A DNA stretch of 64,000 bases from Spirometra erinaceieuropaei (GCA_902702965.1 CACRXP010000190.1:363309-427308); one strand, 5' to 3'; numbered from the stretch's first letter, positions 35,601 through 47,958 are shown. The notes: generated from the letters alone by a model not told the origin. Translations and numbers: made by a program.

Positions 35601-37142
35601 ACCTGAACTTACCTCATAATATTTAAAGAACTGTACATAAAAGCAAAAATCTGGCGAAAATGAAATTTTTTGGTAGAAATTTTGTCTGCTTCTCTTGACA
35701 AAAACGTTAGTTTTTCAGAGCTTCCGCCAGCTGTTTTTTCGACCCGGAAAACTTTCGTTGAGTTCTTTGATTTGAATTTATCCTACATCTTGCTTTCGCG
35801 GGAGGAGGTGTTTTAGGACAAGCAAAATCTTCGTTGTTCATCTAAGCAAGACTAAGTAACACAATTTAAGAGGCACGACAACATGTCCATTCTGGTCTGA
35901 ATTGAAACAGAACGCAGGTAGTAGGGATATTGTCCAATCCAACCGCAGTCCTTATTAGTGAATTTTTGGCTGCACATACTTCCCCCCTCTACCGTAAGTT
36001 AAACGTCCACGAGGACCAGCTTGCTAACTTCTATAGATTCAACTTTTGGTTTAATCTCCGTATTATAGCATTTTTTGACAACTAATAGTCATTTCCATAT
36101 CCTTCACAACTTTTCAATGCAATAGGATTGTGCATATGTTGTCTACAAACTTTTTAATGCACTTGAGCGAAGCACAACATTAGACAAATCTATTAAATCA
36201 AAATGTCGCATAATAATAATTCCTGAATTGCCCTTAGTCCCTGAACACTTTGTTCAGCTTAAACACAGACATGCCATAGCACACTCACACGCAGGTAATA
36301 TTCCGATACGCATCGTTGGAGCAGGCCATGTGCGCCAGGATGTGCCAGATTCCGCAACTATTAAATATTTTATGCGGACGAATTTGCACGCCCTACCGGA
36401 TGACGGCGCAACCCAGCGCAATAACATAACTGCTTCTTTGGTGAGGATTTAAACGCAACTTATGATATCCCGTTAATGTGTGGCATCGAAAAAGTCTCCC
36501 ACTGTCGGCGCTGCGGTACGTCGTTTAGTTCTCATCGTAAACTAAAAAAACAAGAAAAGAAATGTAGAGTACTCCCCACTTAATACGGTAGCTACGCAGA
36601 TCCATTTGCATTATCTTGCTCTGCGTAACAAAAAGGGAATTTGACTGGCAGCCGGAGGGAAGGCTGCAAAAAGAAAGTTCACTTGCCTAAATAGAAGCTG
36701 CATCTTGCTAGCTTCCATCAACAGAGTCAGGAAAATTGGACGTTTGGGAGATAGAGTCCAGTTTTTGGTGAGTTAAGGTACTTTGGCTCAGTTCTCGATA
36801 TGCGATCTGTGACGAATCAACTTCAAAAAGGATGCATTTTGACTATTCCTGTTAAGCTACACGCATGCGAAATTTGCCCTTCTGATCTTTAAATCGAAAA
36901 CAGGCAGGAATTTGAAGGTTTAGGACCTCTTCTCAACAAACAGAGCACGTCAACGCCTTGTTATCGATTCCCAAGGATCATTTGAGGGGACGGAGCCGTA
37001 AACACTGGAGCAGGGGCTTCATTTCCAAATCATTTTGGATTGCCTCCAAGACCGCATTCAAAGACATCAGCAAACAGGGGTTCTAGCCCCTCATATAACT
37101 ATCAAAATGAGCAAACGTTTATTCACAACAAATGGTCGCACA
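32690..37142. other. AT-rich stretch without window repeats (4.4 kb)
   Basis: None of the PLE, FB, SINE, R1, R3 or R5 families appears. Frames are short; the longest readable ones (32768-32977 minus, 36228-36452 plus) show no domain. The 36228 frame starts at TTG and is GC-richer than its surroundings. It could be an exon, but I cannot support that. Confidence 0.4.
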
Positions 37143-37144
37143 TA

Positions 37145-38067
37145 CAGTAAGTGGGCTAACTCATGAAATGTCAGTCGAAATTTCTAAGTGCGTCCTCGTT
37201 TCAAAAAGATGAATTAAACAGGTTTGTAAAACTAGTCAACCTGCAACATAATTCTACAATGATCCAGCCAACTTATTTCCGACTGCATGCCAGAACTATA
37301 CTCTGCCAAAAATGACGACTCAATTAGCATAAAATTTTCTCGTCGATTTTCGATGTCCTTAAAAATTCAATTATATTTCATGGAAAACATGCATAAAAAT
37401 ATCCATCCTTCTTCTAAATGTATACCCGAAAAAGAAGTATTTTTCGGCTTTAAAATGTTTCTAATTGTAAGATATTTTAATATCGTGAAATGGCCGTTTA
37501 TAAAACGGCATGTGGCTTGTAAAGTTAACAATATTGCTCAAATCCACTGCTTAATTTTATGAAGACCTTATGATCTACTCTTAATACCGTAGAGAAATGC
37601 ATAGTATTCCGTACACGGAAAAAAGACGGCTTGTAGTTTTGAAACCCTGAATGCAAGTTTAACAGCAGGTCGGGTTCATAATTATTAGGGAATTAGAAAA
37701 AAATATTTAAAATCAAAATATACTCCTCTTTTGAATGTAAAATCAGAGGAAGACGTGATTTTACACCGAAAAAGTAAAAGAGTGAATATTTTGTGCATGT
37801 TTTCCATGAAATATAATAGAATTTTCAAGGGCATCAACGATCAATGAAATAATTGTATGCTACATGAGTCGTCATTTTTTGCAGTGTATAGTTCGTGCAT
37901 GCAGCAGAAAATAAGTTTATTCGAAAGCCAGCACCCTGGGGCAACTGGATTACTATAGAATTAAGCTGCAAGATGATTAGTTTTACAACTCTACTTAATT
38001 AAGCTTTTTGAAACGAGAACGTATTTTGAAATTTCAGTTGAAATTTCCCTAGTTAGCCCACCTACTA
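37145..38067. mobile_element. Foldback/MITE-like element FB-F
   Basis: 923 bp, TA-CAGTAAGTGGGCTAACTC ... AGTTAGCCCACCTACTA-TA. Reverse core with several small deletions. The arms beyond the termini can still be matched (for example CATGGAAAACATGCATAAA at 37380 against its complement at 37795). Confidence 0.9.
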
Positions 38068-38455
38068 TATAGTACTTTGTATTACCTATCTGATTTTCTG
38101 TCGTCATGTTTCGTTGTACAGATCGCTCACTGTACCAAAAGGAACAGCTTCAGAATTTAGTCAAAGAAGTGGACATGTTCACTGAAAGGAACGGTTTACT
38201 TCTCTCACGTTTTGGGTTTACCTTCGAACTCAGCATTAGAGCCGGCAACCGACAAGGATAACAGGCGTACACGAGGGTCAGCGGTTGTAGGGTGCAGTTA
38301 TTAGACAACCGCAAACCTTTCAGAATTAACGGCTTCAGCACTAACCGCTGTGCTTTGTACTTAATTCGATGACAGCCCGCTCTTCCGCATCTGAGTCGAC
38401 AGCGACCAGGATTTCATACGCAGTGTGCCATGTTACCTACTTGACTAACGCAAAA
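38068..38455. other. No recognised feature
   Basis: Nothing recognised between FB-F and PLE-5. Confidence 0.4.
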
Positions 38456-38550
38456 CTTGAAGAAAGAGACACGATTGCTGGGACAAGAGCTTTATTATTC
38501 TGACGTTTTGGGTTCCTGCTCGAACCCATCATCAGAGATAAAAGCAGATA
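38456..38550 (-). ncRNA. PLE-5 terminus with hammerhead-like core
   Basis: Minus strand: CTGATGA, helix II GGGTTC...GAACCC, AAAACGTCAGAATAATAAAGCTCTTG. GAAA has become AAAA, so it is probably inactive. Closest to the PLE-3 terminus, including the GACACGAT block beyond it. Confidence 0.6.
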
Positions 38551-38635
38551 CGGATGGTTCATGCACAAGGGCTGCAGTATTTTTAGGATGCAGTCGCTAT
38601 GCTACTGCATACATATGAACATTCACGGCCCCCCA

Positions 38636-39125
38636 TTACTCCGAGATAGTCACACTTGGTGTGCTAATTGTTTGCTGACCAAAATGTGCGTCGTTAATCG
38701 CTGCAATCTCATCACGTGCGTTGGATGTTGGTGTGATGATTGTTAGCCCATCTGACGCACCGATCTTGATGTTGTGAAGAGGGTTCACCGACTGCTCAAT
38801 GTGTTTAAAACTGCTGCCGATAGGATAACTGCAAGCCACTGCGGTACTCGTGTGACTGATTACTCGACCCAGGCAACGTTATTGCATTGAATACAGTGGA
38901 GGATGGTCAGCTGGTTTGTTAATGAACTGCGGGCAGGAGAATCATGTCTCAGTCTGCTATCAAACCACAGGGCTGTCGTCTCACACGACGTATTGAATAC
39001 AGTTGGGCTTAAAAGTGTGGATCGACGCTCAGTGCTTGAACTGCAACTTGGAACCTGACGTCATGTGCTCTAACTACTGACGCGTACGCCGTCAGTCCAT
39101 AGCTATCTTTCCGTTAATCCGACTT
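38636..39125 (-). pseudogene. PLE-5: heavily decayed GIY-YIG copy
   Basis: Minus-strand reading recovers, with stops and frame changes, a YIG-half relic (N-stop-VGLTER), ASDVRFQVAVQ (PLE-3 has ASSQVAAHS), SCPQFINKPADHPPLYSMQ (PLE-3 has TGPQSINKCNDLPIQYSVL) and a tail GASDGLTIITPTSNARDEI. Same family as PLE-3 and older by mutation load. Nothing of the RT is visible. Confidence 0.75.
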
Positions 39126-39921
39126 AGTTTTTTTTGTCTACAAGTTAATCAGGTCAGGTAAGGAGATCCAAACGTTTGTTGTCGTGAGAAAGGGCCTTTT
39201 TTGATCAAAGTATTTGGTACTTTGGCTTGTCTGCAACCCCAAATAGGTAACTAAGTGCTACCGGAACGCTCTTGACGTACGAGAACGTCCTCACAAGTTG
39301 AATCTGGTACTGCATAATTTGCATCTATTCTTAGATTTTATTCAAGAATGTCTAGAAGGAAGACAATTCTTTGTTAACGAATCCGCAGATACCGTATATG
39401 TCCATTATTGGAGTTGTAGTAAAGTAATAAGTTCTTGTTAAACTCGGCACGCGAATCCTATCTGCGCTCCCATAAACACTCGTTTTTGTGGCAAATAAAA
39501 TTATTCCGCCTCATCTTATCATTCTCTTTCTTATTCTTCCTCTTCATCTTATTTTCCTTGTTTTTCTTCGGGATAATGGACTCTGTGACTTAAAATATGA
39601 TGCGCATATATTCATCCTATGTTGAAATTGATGCATATAATTTTAAAGAGTTGATTTATTTTACCGGAAAGTAGTCAATCTGCTGCTGTTCATAGGTCGG
39701 CAAGCACCGTAACGGACATCAGCAGCCACCTCTCTACAAACACAAGCAAACGATGTGATTGTAACAGATTGATATCCAAACAATTTATTTAAATTACACA
39801 GAATGTGCTGCTGTATTTGCGCTCGTTTTTCCAGTGAACTAGAGAAGGAAGCAGCAAACGTTGAATCTTCAACCATTCATTGTCAACAAAAGAGTTGCGA
39901 AAATTCCCATTGTAAAATTAA
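39126..39921. other. No recognised feature
   Basis: A minus frame 39661-39876 has no domain. AT-rich with a pyrimidine run near 39510-39570. Confidence 0.4.
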
Positions 39922-40047
39922 AAAGGCAATTTTGCGAGCATACGCATGCTTTCGATAAATTCTCTTCAGGCCGTACATTTATATGGTTATTGAAGTAATG
40001 GATTAAAAGATACGGGCAAGTAGATAATTAAGCTGTACCTCGTGTTT

Positions 40048-40078
40048 GGAGAGGGGAGGGGAGGGGCGGGGGAGAGTG
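40048..40078 (+). other. G-quadruplex-type tract in the PLE-6 tail
   Basis: GGGGAGGGGAGGGGCGGGGG on the plus strand, with its complement at about 41050-41079 in the other arm. On the PLE sense strand it is a C-rich run just downstream of the coding end. Similar C runs follow coding ends at 48107, 60375 and 61090. Confidence 0.6.
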
Positions 40079-40413
40079 AAACACCACAATTCCAGTCAGC
40101 GCCCGGGAGAAGGTGGGTCCCGGCGAAGGTAATTACATGCGGGTGGTTGGCTTGATGGCTTTGAACCATGGTGACTGTCAAACCTGTACGAACTTCTTCT
40201 GTGCGCATAGGACCGGACGGCGTAGCCTGATTGCAGCCGCCTCTGTCGTAGCCAACAACCGCTGCCCAAGCAGTTTTGGATAGCTTGATGGGACCTTGTA
40301 AATCACCCTGAGGCCTCTCTGGCGTCTACACGGTGGTCGGTGTCTACCATGTGCGCGACGATCGAGCTGTTAATATTCTTTATTTGTCCCTTTCCTAACC
40401 ATGCTGGGAGATG

Positions 40414-40995
40414 CCGAAAGACCGCCAAAGCTCCCGATACTGACGTAAGAAAGAAATGGCTTTTTATCAGGGTCCCATTCCAAGTGGATTTACAAAGTGA
40501 GCTCTTAAGAAGACGCCTTACCCAAGATGTCTCACAGACCTTTCCAGCAGCTGACACCCGTGTACTGTTCTCCACCAGTCCCATCCTATACGGAGAGGGC
40601 AAGAACATACTACCAGCTCAGACCACCTCTATGTGTATTTACTCCTTCACCTGCTCCTGTGGGGCAGAATATATTGGTCGCACAAGCCGGCGTTTATCCA
40701 AAAGAATGAAAGAACATCTCCCAGCATGGTTAGGAGAGGAACAAATAAAGAAAATCAACAGCTCGATCGTCGCGCACATGGTAGACACCGACCACCGTGT
40801 AGACGCCAGAGGGGCCTCAGGGTGATTTACAAGGTCCCATCAAGCTATCCAAAACTGCTTGGGCAGCGGGTGTTGGCTACGACAGAGGCGGCTGCAATCA
40901 GGCTACGCCGTCCGGTCCTATGCGCACAGAAGAACTTCGTACAGGTCCCACAGTTACTATGGGTCAAAGCCACCAAGCCAAACACCCACATGTAA
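40414..40995 (+). pseudogene. PLE-6: connector and GIY-YIG endonuclease
   Basis: The plus frame enters through the palindrome centre. It shows RKKWLFIRVPFQVDLQSELL (connector), RRRLTQDVSQTFPAADTRV, then CIYSFTCSCGAEYIGRTSRR with the YIG box and conserved Arg, LSKRMKEHLPAWLGEEQ, and SIVAHMVDTDHRVDA. A stop at about 40823 is bypassed by one frame change, after which VIYKVPSSYPKLLGQRVLAT, EAAAIRLRRPVLCAQKNFVQ complete the domain to a stop near 40995. A different family from PLE-1/3. PLE-12a and PLE-13 belong with it. Confidence 0.87.
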
Positions 40996-41208
40996 CTACC
41001 TTCGCCGAGACCCACCTTCTCCCGGGCTCTGACTGAAATTGTGGTGATTCACTCTCCCCCTCCCCTCCCGTCCCCTCTCCAAGCACGAGGTACAGCTTAA
41101 TTATCTACTTGCCCATATCTTTTAATTCATTACTTCAATAGCCATATAAATGTACAGGCCTGAAGATAATTTATCGAAAGCAGACGTATGTTCGCCAAAT
41201 TGCCTTTT

Positions 41209-41626
41209 GAACGGAAGAGTTTACAAACTGTAATGTTCGAAGTTTACATAAAGGCTAATGGTATTAAATACTTGATTGCTTGTAGGTCAGTGATCGACAA
41301 TTTTCAAAGCAGTCGGTATTTTGATGTTTTAAACTGCTGATAAGCATCTTCTTGAAAAAGAACATTTCTCCAGGAAGGAAAAATATCAGAATAAATCGAT
41401 AATTAGCGGATTGTGCACGCAGTCAATTCAGTTGATTCGAAAAAAGATTGCTACGTCCTTTGAACCCCTTTTTGTCCAAAAACGAAATTTTTTGAATGTT
41501 TGCTTCATTTAAGTCTAAGCTACCATAGCTGTAGAGAATATTGTATTATATAGATAAGGACCGCATACCCGCGACGCCTTTCTAGGGTCCGCACGCCCGT
41601 CTTGCTGGTGATTAGCGTTATACATG
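41209..41626. other. No recognised feature
   Basis: Flank between the PLE-6 palindrome and FB-G. No motif recognised. Confidence 0.4.
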
Positions 41627-41628
41627 TA

Positions 41629-42273
41629 CATTAGGTGTGCTACCTCATAAAATGCTTGTCAAATTTTTAAACTTGTTCTCAATGCAAAAAGATTACTTAA
41701 GAAGGGTCCTAATATTAATTTTCATGTGGCAAAATACTACTATATTATCGGTCGCCTTAGCTGACTTCATTTCGTAAAAAACGGGCATAACTTAGAGTGA
41801 ATGTTCTTATTGGTTTTGATGCACATAATAATTTAAATATATTATTTAAAAAGCATGCACAACACATTTTTAATTCATTTGGTAGCAACTGCCAAATTCA
41901 GATTTTGTACCTAGAAGAAAAGTATCTTTCAGAGCTCTAGTCAAGAAGTAAGGATGTCATAGTTTGATACCATATGAGTCAAAAAGAGAATCCATTTGTG
42001 CCCCTTTATTTAAAATAGATGTATTTAAATTTACAAGAGCATCAGAAACAGTGAGAAAAATGCACACTTTGCAAGCAGTCATTTTTCAAAGAACATATTC
42101 TATACAAACAGTCAATAAGAAATGCATTCGAAAGCCCGCATCCCGACGTGACTGGAATATCTTCACATTAAGCGCCATGATAATTAGTATTTCAACTCTA
42201 CTAGAGTAATCGTCTGGAATTGAAAGCGCATTTTAGAATTTCAGTCAAAATTTTGCGAAAGAATATACCTAAG
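41629..42273. mobile_element. Foldback element FB-G, internally deleted
   Basis: About 645 bp. TA-CATTAGGTGTGCTACCTCATAAAATG at the left. The right end is eroded (AAAATTTTGCGAAAGAATATACC). Internal landmarks such as GCATGCA...ACACATTTT remain, but the core and part of the arms are gone. The most diverged full-span copy. Confidence 0.7.
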
Positions 42274-43309
42274 ATATGTGCAAAAAGATTTACTCTTGGT
42301 TTTACCACTCAGCTGCCCTATTCTAATAACTGGAATAAACTTCTGACAAATTTCTTAAAAGTAAAAATAACTCAAGCGGGGTCCCAAGAAAATGATTGAA
42401 TGCTAATATCCTGAAGTCCTTAGCCGTAGCGAAGTGTTCTAGAATACAGAAAATATTCTCGGCTCTTGGCAAGACAGAGTCATTGGTGGTCCTTCTCAGT
42501 ATAATGAAGATTTAGAATTTGCCATTTATTGGCGAAATTGCCGGGTTCGATGCATTTAGCACGTTTCTATAATTGGTAAAACTATCCCTTCCACCGCCCG
42601 AAACAGCCCTCAAACTCCATTAAGCAAAAAGATGGAATTCAATGGAGGCGGCAGCGGCGGGCAATAAAAGTCCCTTTATAGACCCTTTAACGCTTCACGG
42701 TCCGGCGAATAAGTTCAAAGTGGCATAATCCGGAAAATCCATAAAAATCTGCAAACCATGAATAGCCTTTTGGTCCAACCTAGATCAACCTAGCTTGGTG
42801 GACAAATTGGTTGCAATAAACAAAATCACTTTCTTAGTATTGAGCAATAAGCGCTTCTGAGAGATTGCGCAACGGCTGCAAACACGAGCATGCTGACTTC
42901 AGCTGAGTGCTGAAAGCTTCAAGTGAGGCTCCAAAGTTTCCATAGAAAACGAGGAAGCACGCATGTGTTTGGTCTTGACTGTGTGAAGTTTTTGGGTGGG
43001 AACGCTTAACGCGGTGAACATCTGGCTTTGTAGATCTCGCCTTCTAGTGAATATCTTGCCAATCTAAATTTGGACGCACACACTCACGACGAGGGAATTC
43101 GTAAATGTCATAAAGTTCTAACCCAAGTCAATGGCAATCCTGCCTTCTTTAATTCCCAAGGAAATCAGCGTGCGAACTTGGAGTTAATTCTTCGAAATAG
43201 ACCTTTTCAGGCACAGTCTGAAATTGAGTATCAATATTTGGGCTGAAATCCATCAGCTACTGCGAGTTAACCGTGTAATATTCACAAACCGCCAACAGGC
43301 AGCCAGTTG
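42274..43309. other. No recognised feature
   Basis: An isolated GGGTTCGATGC at 42544 resembles a B box but no A box precedes it. Confidence 0.4.
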
Positions 43310-43490
43310 TTTAGAATTGTGGAATCATTTACCGTACTGAGAACACAGGCACAAGCTAAGAGTCCCAGTAGTTGGCGAATTTCAGCTCAACTATTCACAT
43401 TGAATTTCGGATCGTGCCTTAAAAAGGTCTGTTGCGAAGGATCGATTCCAAGTTTGTGCATTAATTTCCTCGGAAATTAAACAAACCAAG
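43310..43490. repeat. Dispersed repeat R3, copy 1
   Basis: ATTTACCGTACTGAGAACA, CAGGCACAAGCTAAGAGTCC, AATTTCGGATCGTGCCT and CCAAGTTTGTGCATTAATTTCC recur in the same order at 57385-57550. Non-coding. Class unknown. Confidence 0.65.
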
Positions 43491-46400
43491 ATGAAATTGG
43501 AGTTTATTTGCCAAAAAGACACGAGGAACGCGGAGAGACCCGCTGATGAGCCGAAACCCGCTCAACTGCGCCAGGCAGCGGCACAAGATCGGCAAAACAC
43601 AGTGTCTGGGCTTCTAATTAGTGGTTGTGTTGTTAGTACAGTAAATAATTACACAATCCCGCGGCCACTTGCAGGAGCAACTAACAGGATCAGAAAATTA
43701 AGGTGCCCGCACAAGGACATTTAACTACGCAAAGTTCACTGGCAGGAACACAGCGTTGGCGAATTTGTCAAAAGTTACCATACTTGTAGACCATGGACGT
43801 TTGGTTATTACAACACTGCAGATACAGCCGTACTCCACATCAGGCAGGGGACTGACCTTGAAAATCGCAGGTCTAACCCGGCTAGTCCCCGTGAAGTTTG
43901 GCCCACAGCGACACCCTCAGAAAGGTGGCACTTTGGAAGTTATTGGTTTTTGTAGGTGGAGAATAAACATGACATCAAGTAGGGTTTCTGCACTGTTTAA
44001 AACAATGTTACATTTTTGTAGCATTTGGTTACCCGTTTAGGTGACTTAGTGTTGTCTTCTTCCGCAAACTGATTCAGCATTGTTTTCAGGGATTCCACAT
44101 TGCGATGCAACGCCGCATGCATTCTGTATACTGATAGCGTCATGGCGGTCAACACTGAATATCTCCCATCAGTGACGCTTTACAATGGCGTCTACGTCGT
44201 CTATGATGATTTTTCAATGTTTTTTCTATACTAGTAGTTTGCATAGTAGCCGAACAGTGTTTTACCTGTTTTCATTAGAACCGTTTCGGCCGTTCTGACA
44301 TTAAGAAAACTACATTTGCCTGTCCGTATTAAGGCAATGCCAGCATTTTACTAATGACAATTAATGGCGGCAGTTAAACTGCCTGCTCGTTCGTTTTGTT
44401 CACTGTGGTGACCTTCTCTTGACGTAGTGGCTTTGGGCACGCGGCCAGACCCTACCGAGGTCTATGGGGTCCGGATCGGTGGGTCTGTGGGACGTTTCCC
44501 CCACTTTTGTAAGAAGAAGTTGGCATTTAAGAGCTCCAAATCGAACTTCACCAATGCTTTATTGAATCCTTATTTTATATAGAAAATCTTTAGAGGATAT
44601 CTGGCTGCCTTTCTCATAAAATGTCACTTAAACAACTTCACAGTTAAGGTAGTCTATGGAAGAGTCCGTTGAATTTAGTAGGAAATCCTGTTCAGCAAGC
44701 CTTAGGCTACAAACACTGTCGACTGTATGCTGCAGACGACCTCAAACCATGCCCAAATATTGCATATACAAGTAATAAACATTGGTTACTGTGATCTTGC
44801 AGTATGGTTGTCCTGTATGCATTCTGCATGCACAAATATAGTGGACACTTGTATTAAAAGCCATCATCTTAAAAGCTAAACTTCGAGCTAAACAGTAGTG
44901 TCTGGTTAGCGTTACATCCGAAAAATATTCGGAGGACACTTACTGTGTCCCACTGTCTTTTCACGGAAAATAGTTTCAGTCAAATTCCATCCGCCTTCAC
45001 CTTGAGCACCTTAATATTAAATTTTTCACTTTGGCGAAAACTGGTTAGCAAATAGTATACCTGTTCACTATTGCTCGTGGCGCAGACGTGCTCGCATTAA
45101 TCCCAAGTTGTTGTGTAACGTCCTACATTAAAACAGAATAAATGTAGAAGTACATTTTAGGAACTAGATTTCCAAAAATTAGGCCTCGTGTTTTAAATAA
45201 AGCTGTTATCTAATGCAATTTATTTTAGGCAAGCAATGTTATAAAGATTTTGTTTCAACGTAGAACGACTAAAGTGGTCAGACTGTACAATTTTGGCCAA
45301 AAATAGGAATTGCACGTTGTATATGTGCATTGTAACTTCGTTGCAGGACATGTGATTTCGACCGTTGACTTAATAATTTCTTAATAAAATGCAACGTGTT
45401 GTGATATGCCGGTAAGGGTGCGTTCAGAAACGTTTTTTCACGTATATAAGTTACCCAAAAAGGTTTCCTGTTCAGAATGCACTTAGATCTAACGTCATAT
45501 ATTTCATGTTTTGGTACACATTGCAGCTATAAGATGGGCGAGATTGCGCTATCAGCCGCCAAAAAAGCAATCAGTAAAATTTACATGGGCAGTGTTCTTA
45601 TGTCTAAAGAGTATTACATGGCAGGGACAAGGAGAATGAGCGAGGTGTTTTCGAATAAAAGAGTAACATACTAGACAGTGTTGTTTTGACAACGTTCAGG
45701 AAGATGAAAGTCTTGAAAAATACGCGGCATTTGAGATTTTATCATAGATTTTGGAAAAAAGCATATGGATAAAGCATACATCAGTTATTGCAAGTGCAGA
45801 ACTCAAATGAATGTCTGATTCTTCAGTCGAAATTACTCCGTTTTAGCATGTATCTCCTTAGGCCGTATTTTTGACTCTAATTAAAACTTGGAAGCAAATC
45901 CTATGCTTGTGCACCATGGATAGCAAACTAGATAACTTTTATTATCTTTAAAAGAATTTGCACTAACTTATCTTCCACCGTCAGAATAAATACAAAGTGC
46001 ATTTTGCGAAATTCATTTCCAGTGATCTACATAAGCTTATAAACCGGTCTCATTTTTGTCAAAATTTTTAAGGCTATGATTAGCTGTGTTATTTTAAAGC
46101 AAATATATTTTTGAAAGTAATTCTTATATTTAGTACACATAAATTTGCCAGATTATGAAAATGCAGCCAACATGCGAAATGCCTCACTGCATATGTGGAA
46201 TAACATTTTTGCGGTCGGTGGCTCAGTCGTCGTTAGTTAAATTCTAACACGCCGTGATAGTCGACGAGGTTCGTGTGCTAAATTATTTATCACAACTAGA
46301 AGCCACCTGAAAATGCCCACTGTCCAGACATGACTTAAAGCAGGTGATAAATATTTTGCGCTGTAAGACACGTTTCAGCGTTATTTTTCTGCACCAAAGT

Positions 46401-46897
46401 GGTTAGGATAGTGCTGTCTAAGCCAGCATATTAGTATCCGGGTATGACGATGAAATCGGAGTACAAACACAAGGGCGGCGTGACGAGTGTTGAAGGCAGA
46501 CGGCTATAAGTATAAATAACTATGGCCGAAGCAAACTGACTGTTAATTGTTCCTTCAATCTGGACGAGGCAGTGCAGGTACATTTATTGTTCAGCCAGTC
46601 GAAGTTCCTATGAATCACGCGGTTTTTTGACGTCATCATGACTACAGGAAAACTACTGATCAGTAAACAAAAGGGTCAGTGTTTTACAATAGGACCTTGA
46701 GAGGGTTAACAACCGAACGGTATGGAATTGCTGTCTTGAACATTATTTGCCACAAACAATTAAAAAAACCGTTTTTAAGAGTTTTGAAACAAGTATTTAG
46801 GTGAAGGGAAAGATTAATGAAGGACAGGACGATTCTATTGGAAACAAATTTGAGATCACAGATCACGTTATGGAACTCACTCTCTCATCAGCGTTAC
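43491..46897. other. AT-rich stretch, no shared repeats (3.4 kb)
   Basis: Two plus frames, 43491-43724 (77 codons) and 43756-44040 (94 codons), lie close together, but neither has a motif I recognise and no promoter or splice evidence ties them together. The remainder (44041-46897) has only tiny frames. Confidence 0.4.
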
Positions 46898-47060
46898 CAA
46901 CAGCCGCACAGCAGGGCGTAATGTGGACCGGAATGGACATGTCTGGCCCTTTAGTTCTCACCAGTCAGTCATGCTGGACCCCAAGATATTCAGCCGCTCC
47001 AACAAAGTTAGCGAAAAACAGAACACTGCGGCCAGCGAGGTGACATATTCTTTTAAATCG
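46898..47060 (-). repeat. SINE2, eroded copy
   Basis: The minus-strand order of blocks (AGCATGACTGACTGG, GGGCCAGACATGTCCATTCC) follows the 3' half of the SINE2 unit. CAACAGCCGCACAGCA at its far end is the unit's post-SINE segment, with the TGCCTATA block between deleted. Abuts the PLE-7 inverted terminus. Confidence 0.55.
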
Positions 47061-47065
47061 GAACA

Positions 47066-47215
47066 ATATTTCAGAAGGAGGAGAAAATGCGATCACTGGA
47101 ATAAGACATTTATTGGCCTGACGCTTCGGATTCTCACTCGAACCCATCCTCAGTTATAGTCGCAGATAAGAATAGAAGAGACATAAAGACTGCAGTATTT
47201 TTAATACTGCATAGT
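47066..47215 (-). ncRNA. Inverted PLE terminus with hammerhead-like core (5' side of PLE-7)
   Basis: Minus strand: GCGACTATAACTGAGGATGG, helix II GGGTTC/GAATCC, then GAAGCGTCAGGCCAATAAATG, TC and a TGATCGC that can pair with GCGACTA. CUGAGGA fits the CUGANGA rule, but GAAG replaces GAAA. It points away from the coding remnant that follows on the plus strand, the usual inverted arrangement at the 5' end of truncated PLE copies. Confidence 0.65.
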
Positions 47216-47219
47216 GCTG

Positions 47220-47957
47220 ATAGGCCGCACAACTGGCTTCAAGATGCAACGTGACGCCGACAACGACTTTGTTATCGTGCATGCGAATGTGCGGCATTTC
47301 ACGAGCTCCATCGTACTTTGAGAATGTTTCGGAGGCCGTTCGCCGCATTCGGACTCGACTTGGAGTTGGGGATGCACACAGGTCGAAAGCTACCATCAGG
47401 CACCAGGTCATGAGACCGGAAGACCCACTTCAACGGCAGGAAACGCCTGTAGACTTTTACTGGATTTGGTGTAGTTGCAGATAGAGCAACTACGACGGAG
47501 AAAATTCCTTACTCCGGAAGCAAATGGTCGTGCAAGAAACAGCAGTGAGGTGGGAAGGTGTTAGCTCTCAGATGACGACTTGTTTGACGGGGCCCGACTA
47601 TATATCCAAGATTCAGTAGGCCGAACAACAACGTGGGCCGGGGGCTGCTAGAGTCATGATTCTCACACCCGCAGTCCATTAACAGGCACAATGACCTTCC
47701 GTTAGCATATTCTGTGCGGAGACCTTCCCTGGACAGGGGATTCGGTTACGCAATAAGTAGGCGGACATGCAACAATCCCGGTGAGAGCGCGCTAAATAGC
47801 CGAGTAACCGTCAGACCAGCATACAACACGAATGACGAAATCGCGGGAATTAACGACCCCGACGCGTACTGATGAGCCATCAGCGCATCAGTTACACCCC
47901 TGCAGTGGTGATCGCGACGGCTGTTAATAACGGTACGCTCGTGATCCCACGACAGCT
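47220..47957 (+). pseudogene. PLE-7: connector plus decayed GIY-YIG
   Basis: Plus reading: PSYFENVSEAVRRIRTRLGV, HRSKATIRHQVMRPEDPLQR, then DFYWIWCSC (GIY half decayed), stop, SNYDGEN (YIG half with G lost from its spacing), then only traces of the rest down to AYNTNDEI in the family tail. Same family as PLE-1. Where PLE-1 continues from CAGCTAC into its terminus, this copy is broken by FB-H, whose first base follows that same position (47958). Confidence 0.78.
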
Positions 47958-47958
47958 A

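Larger units (their letters stand above)
39922..41208. repeat. Large inverted repeat, ~490-bp arms, built from a PLE tail
   Basis: The arm at 39922-40413 is nearly the exact reverse complement of 40715-41208, and both contain the 3' half of the nuclease gene and the 3' untranslated tail of one PLE family. The 301-bp centre (40414-40714) is present only once. Arm identity is high (few differences by eye), so this is the youngest-looking insertion in the window or was homogenised. The outer ends are AAAGGCAATTT and its complement. Confidence 0.88.

Noticed and set aside
36228..36452. 74-codon frame in the repeat-free island
   Set aside because: Begins at TTG, not ATG, and no domain is visible. 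Mentioned only as a place to check.
42540..42560. GGGTTCGATGC as a pol III B box
   Set aside because: Isolated; no A box upstream.
43756..44040. 94-codon plus frame as a possible gene with 43491-43724
   Set aside because: No recognised domain, no splice or promoter evidence, and length is within chance for this composition.
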